DNA of 64,000 nt from Butyrivibrio sp. X503 (lineage in GTDB: Bacteria > Bacillota > Clostridia > Lachnospirales > Lachnospiraceae): contig NZ_RAIQ01000001.1 of assembly GCF_003625475.1 (NCBI RefSeq), positions 248,001 through 312,000 of the forward strand, given 5' to 3'. Below are positions 61,352-64,000 of the stretch, in pieces (position 1 is the stretch's first letter; the number at the start of each line of letters is the position of its first letter). The notes beneath the pieces were generated by a model. The model was not told where the DNA came from. It made no database searches and saw only the letters and a program-made list of their open reading frames with translations. Position numbers and translations under genes: made by a program.

Positions 61352-62209
61352 TCAATGTGTTGCAGTTGCAACCGCTGCAACTCTTACGAAAGCGAGAGGT
61401 CCGTGCTGTGTAAGGCTTACGGATACGTGGTTATCTGTAATGGATGTAACCATTACCTGAACCCAATTCTTGCCCTGAAGCTGGTATACTGCAATTGAAT
61501 CGTTTGCACTTACGCCGGTAACAGTGAAATTTACTACCGCTGTCTTAAACGAAACTCCGGGTGAGCTTGTTGTTACACAGTGAAGAAGTGTTCCGCCAAT
61601 ACTGTTTGCATACTTGTTTGCAGAACTCAGAACACCTGCTGTGGGAGCTGAAAGTGTAAATGTAACATTGCTCTTTCCGCCGTTGATCTGAACATGTCCG
61701 CCCTGAGCGATGTATCCGCCGTTTCCGTCACCGACTGCGTTATTTTTGCTAAGCACCTGCTCTCTTGAAGGAGTCTCTCTTCTCTTGGGAGCGGCTGTCG
61801 CATTATTATATTTTTCTTCGTATTTATTCTTTGCTTTAACAGCAGCGTCGAGACTCTTATTTGTTGATTCAAGCTGCTTTGTCAGTTGTGCTTTCTTCTG
61901 TTCGAGTTCTTTATTATCATTTGCGAGAGTGGTAAGTTTCTTACTAAGTTCCTCTTGCACTGATTTAAGCTCACCTATCTTCTGATTTAGTTCGGCTTTG
62001 TCCTTTTCAGCCTTTTCCCTATCAGCCTGAGCCTGCTCTTCTTGCTTTTTGAGCTTTTCTTCTAACCCCTTTATATCCGGGCTGGGATCCACGTCAGAAT
62101 TTGCCTCCGTAACTGTATTCTCACCGGTAGTATCCTCCGCAGCAAAAACACATACGGAACTCGTCACCAAAAGTGTACCTGCAACTGTAAGAGCCAGAAT
62201 CTTTTTCAT
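61352..62209 (-). CDS. Secreted coiled-coil protein
   Basis: A 285-residue secreted protein. The signal peptide is cut after about residue 23 (VFAAED). Residues about 48-140 form an uninterrupted charged coiled coil with clear heptads (EEKLKKQEEQAQADREKAEKDK and onward, read in pieces). A basic linker leads to a beta-rich C-terminal domain of about 130 residues with repeated Ser/Thr/Val strands and no Cys pairs. Function unknown. GGAGG precedes the ATG. It is the last gene after the LCP and sortase-like genes, so it may be a wall-associated partner. Confidence 0.72.
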   Translation of the reverse strand: MKKILALTVAGTLLVTSSVCVFAAEDTTGENTVTEANSDVDPSPDIKGLEEKLKKQEEQAQADREKAEKDKAELNQKIGELKSVQEELSKKLTTLANDNKELEQKKAQLTKQLESTNKSLDAAVKAKNKYEEKYNNATAAPKRRETPSREQVLSKNNAVGDGNGGYIAQGGHVQINGGKSNVTFTLSAPTAGVLSSANKYANSIGGTLLHCVTTSSPGVSFKTAVVNFTVTGVSANDSIAVYQLQGKNWVQVMVTSITDNHVSVSLTQHGPLAFVRVAAVATATH

Positions 62210-62253
62210 AATTTTTGCCTCCGTTCTTTTATCTAAACATCATTATCCTTCTG

Positions 62254-63057
62254 TTACCATTCAGCCTGAATATTAATGTCGTCTTCATCTCCGTAATCAA
62301 CATCTCTGTCAATTTTCCCGGCTACGTCCCCCATCAGACATCCGATAACCACCGTCTGCTTTCCCGGCTCATCGGTGCTGTCCGTAGTAAGCGTAATAAG
62401 GAAATGTTCCGGTTCAAGCCCCGTCTCGCAGCCATCCCTGATAATCTTACTGTCATCTCCTTTTCTGTAGATCTCATTGATAAACTCCATACACCCGGAA
62501 GCATATGTGAAATCATACTGTGCAAGAAGCTTTGTATCATCACGGATATAAGCGGCAATTATATAATATATAAGGGAGTTATCCTCCATATATACATGTA
62601 CATACTTGTGCTCGTCAAAATATTCTTTATCCAAAAAATTATTGAGCTGCGCAAATCCGGTTCCATCCTTAGGCGACGATCCGTAAATGACTTCATTAAA
62701 GTCACACATGTCATTAAGATTTGCAGCCTCGATATGAATCGCCCCGTTTTCATCAGGCTCTTTGTACTCGTTATGACTTTTGTAAAAAGAATCATCACCT
62801 TCAGAATCCTGAAGAATGGGATAATTTATATCCGTCCCCGGAATGTACAACCATGCAAAAGCATCCTCATTTAAGCTCTTGATGTTTTCAAATCCGATTT
62901 TCTGCTCCGTCGGAAGAGTACTTTTTTCATAAGCGGTGTTACGTCCGGCATCTGTATCCTTCTGTGAACATCCGATAAGAAAAACTGCCATCAGCGGTAA
63001 AAAAAGTCCTTTTACGGCTATCATATCTACTATTTTATATCGTCTTTTCGTATACAT
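62254..63057 (-). CDS. Catalytically dead sortase B-like lipoprotein
   Basis: A 267-residue protein with the class B sortase sequence frame: FAWLYIPGTDINYPILQ, FYKSHNEY, VIYG at about 122-126, and YYIIAAY. All three catalytic residues are replaced. The His after YG is Ser127, the TLxTC Cys is Asp226 (TLTTD), and the Arg before VV is Gln234. The signal ends in a lipobox (FLIGC, Cys30), which normal sortases lack. It is probably a binding or scaffold protein on the membrane surface. The ATG at 63057 lies 2 bp after the LCP stop. Confidence 0.82.
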   Translation of the reverse strand: MYTKRRYKIVDMIAVKGLFLPLMAVFLIGCSQKDTDAGRNTAYEKSTLPTEQKIGFENIKSLNEDAFAWLYIPGTDINYPILQDSEGDDSFYKSHNEYKEPDENGAIHIEAANLNDMCDFNEVIYGSSPKDGTGFAQLNNFLDKEYFDEHKYVHVYMEDNSLIYYIIAAYIRDDTKLLAQYDFTYASGCMEFINEIYRKGDDSKIIRDGCETGLEPEHFLITLTTDSTDEPGKQTVVIGCLMGDVAGKIDRDVDYGDEDDINIQAEW

Positions 63058-63061
63058 TTCA

Positions 63062-64000
63062 TTAGCCCGCTTGATCAATTTTTTCATAAAAAACATCTAT
63101 TATAGTCTCATAGAGGCTGTCATCATCAACTCTAAACTCCTCATACTTTCCATCCCTGGAAGTTTCACCGTCAATTGATATGATGTCATCTACATCAAAC
63201 GTATACGATACAAGATACGGAGCAAGATATGAGATCTCATCGGCAGATATATTAGTTACCATCTTACTTCCGATTGCCGTAAAAAGCTCCACTGCAGCGT
63301 TATTATTTTCACTGCACTTATTTCTGGCAGCATTTATAAAAGCATTTATATACTGTTTCTGCCTTTCAAGCCTTGAACTGTTTGAGCCCGATATGTGTAT
63401 ATCTCTGCTCTTTATGTAATGATATGCCGTCTTTCCCTCAAGATGAACTTCAGCGCCTTTTTTCAGTGTCTTATCAAACTTTGTGAGGTCCTCGAGAACA
63501 ACAACATCAACTCCGCCAACCTGATCGTTTATCGTAGGAATCGCGCTCATATTTATAGCAGCATAGCCGTGAATCGGGAGCTGGTAAAAAAGACTGGACA
63601 CCGCCTTCACCTGATATTCACAGGATTCTTCCATTCCGTCACCGAAACCGTGTTGCAGACAAACCTGTGCTTCTACCGTAGTCTGATATCTTCCGTATTC
63701 ATCATAAACATCCACATCGGTCATTGTATTTCTGTTGATGCCTATAATGCTTATCTTCTGAGTGTGCGGGTTGAGAACAAGAAGAAACAGCGCATCTGCC
63801 TGTCCTCCTTCGCCTCCCTCAGATACCTTCGAGACAACTTCATCATCTTTGTCTATTCCCATTATTAAAAAAGTAATTATATCTTCATTGTAATCATATA
63901 CATCACCGTTATATGTGATCCAGTCATCCTGCCATTCCGTGCTTGCGTTCGAAACCGCATATGAATCCTGCTGCCCCATCATCGGTGCCGATGTGGCGGA
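63062..64000 (-). CDS. LytR-CpsA-Psr (LCP) family protein, N-terminus outside the window
   Basis: The visible 313 residues stay in frame to the right edge, so the start and membrane anchor lie beyond it. The LCP core is clear: FLIMGIDKDD, ADALFLLVLNPHTQKISIIGINRNTMTDV and, later, HYIKSRD with ERQKQYINAF. Arg and Asp positions for the polyprenyl-phosphate pocket are kept. LCP enzymes attach wall teichoic acid, capsule or related glycans to peptidoglycan. The next gene begins 5 bp before its stop region ends, so the pair is co-translated. Confidence 0.88.
   Translation of the reverse strand, partial: SATSAPMMGQQDSYAVSNASTEWQDDWITYNGDVYDYNEDIITFLIMGIDKDDEVVSKVSEGGEGGQADALFLLVLNPHTQKISIIGINRNTMTDVDVYDEYGRYQTTVEAQVCLQHGFGDGMEESCEYQVKAVSSLFYQLPIHGYAAINMSAIPTINDQVGGVDVVVLEDLTKFDKTLKKGAEVHLEGKTAYHYIKSRDIHISGSNSSRLERQKQYINAFINAARNKCSENNNAAVELFTAIGSKMVTNISADEISYLAPYLVSYTFDVDDIISIDGETSRDGKYEEFRVDDDSLYETIIDVFYEKIDQAG

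Noticed and set aside
1..64000. tRNA, rRNA, CRISPR arrays, transposases, phage genes
   Set aside because: No tRNA-like GGTTCAAATC context outside the riboswitches, no regularly spaced direct repeats other than coding ones, and no recombinase or structural phage protein was recognised by reading.

Overview
The window reads as chromosomal DNA of a low-to-mid GC, Gram-positive anaerobe of the class Clostridia, most likely a Lachnospiraceae member close to Butyrivibrio or Pseudobutyrivibrio. This placement is inferred from the gene content, not from a search. The signs are AGGAGG-type ribosome binding sites, lipobox lipoproteins, a CIRCE element, LCP and sortase-B-like envelope proteins, lysine/DAP synthesis through LL-diaminopimelate aminotransferase, thiamine synthesis by ThiC plus salvage, and a cytoplasmic esterase-GH43 fusion typical of plant-fibre degraders. 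No rRNA, tRNA, CRISPR array, phage block or transposase was seen.

Layout. 1-7300: the end of a surface-polysaccharide cluster (O-antigen ligase/polymerase, a WecG/TagA glycosyltransferase with a membrane N-terminus, a LicD fusion, a Wzz-like chain-length protein). 7300-13700: a PHP phosphatase, a sugar ABC importer without its ATPase, and a divergent histidine kinase/response regulator pair. 13800-16450: a PNPOx-like protein, riboswitch-controlled thiT, and a membrane-anchored lipase-like hydrolase. 16500-19800: htpG and a PrsA-like foldase around a CIRCE element that also has the shape of a terminator. 19850-21840: 2-isopropylmalate synthase fused to an AraC-type DNA-binding domain, the most striking gene here. 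22040-26440: the thiW-thiM-thiE-thiD-thiC operon under a second TPP riboswitch. 26440-33200: an operon-like run with an LRR protein, a VWA protein and a MoxR ATPase, followed by five AT-rich small genes of unknown or immunity-like type and a zinc-ribbon coiled-coil protein. 33200-39400: DgkB-like lipid kinase, folA, a DUF3048 lipoprotein, a beta-CASP nuclease, thyA and traX. 39400-44200: a membrane-anchored protein, trkH-trkA, a zinc-ribbon membrane protein and a flavodoxin. 44350-49690: the esterase-GH43 enzyme, a 172-bp imperfect inverted-repeat element, an Mrr-like nuclease with a doubtful start, a 30-bp perfect palindrome and a secreted repeat protein. 49690-64000: GT-C-type membrane glycosyltransferases, thrS, a SEC-C protein, divergent dapL/dapF, a methyltransferase, hisC, and an envelope operon ending in an LCP protein cut by the window edge.

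How genes work together. The two TPP riboswitches have different predicted switching mechanisms (one translational, one by transcription termination), so thiamine uptake and thiamine synthesis can be tuned separately. ThyA and FolA close the dihydrofolate cycle. DapL and DapF make meso-DAP for lysine and peptidoglycan. The LCP protein, a sortase-B-like lipoprotein that has lost all its catalytic residues, and a coiled-coil secreted protein look like a cell-surface unit. The LeuA-AraC fusion suggests that a leucine-responsive enzyme may also be a transcription factor.
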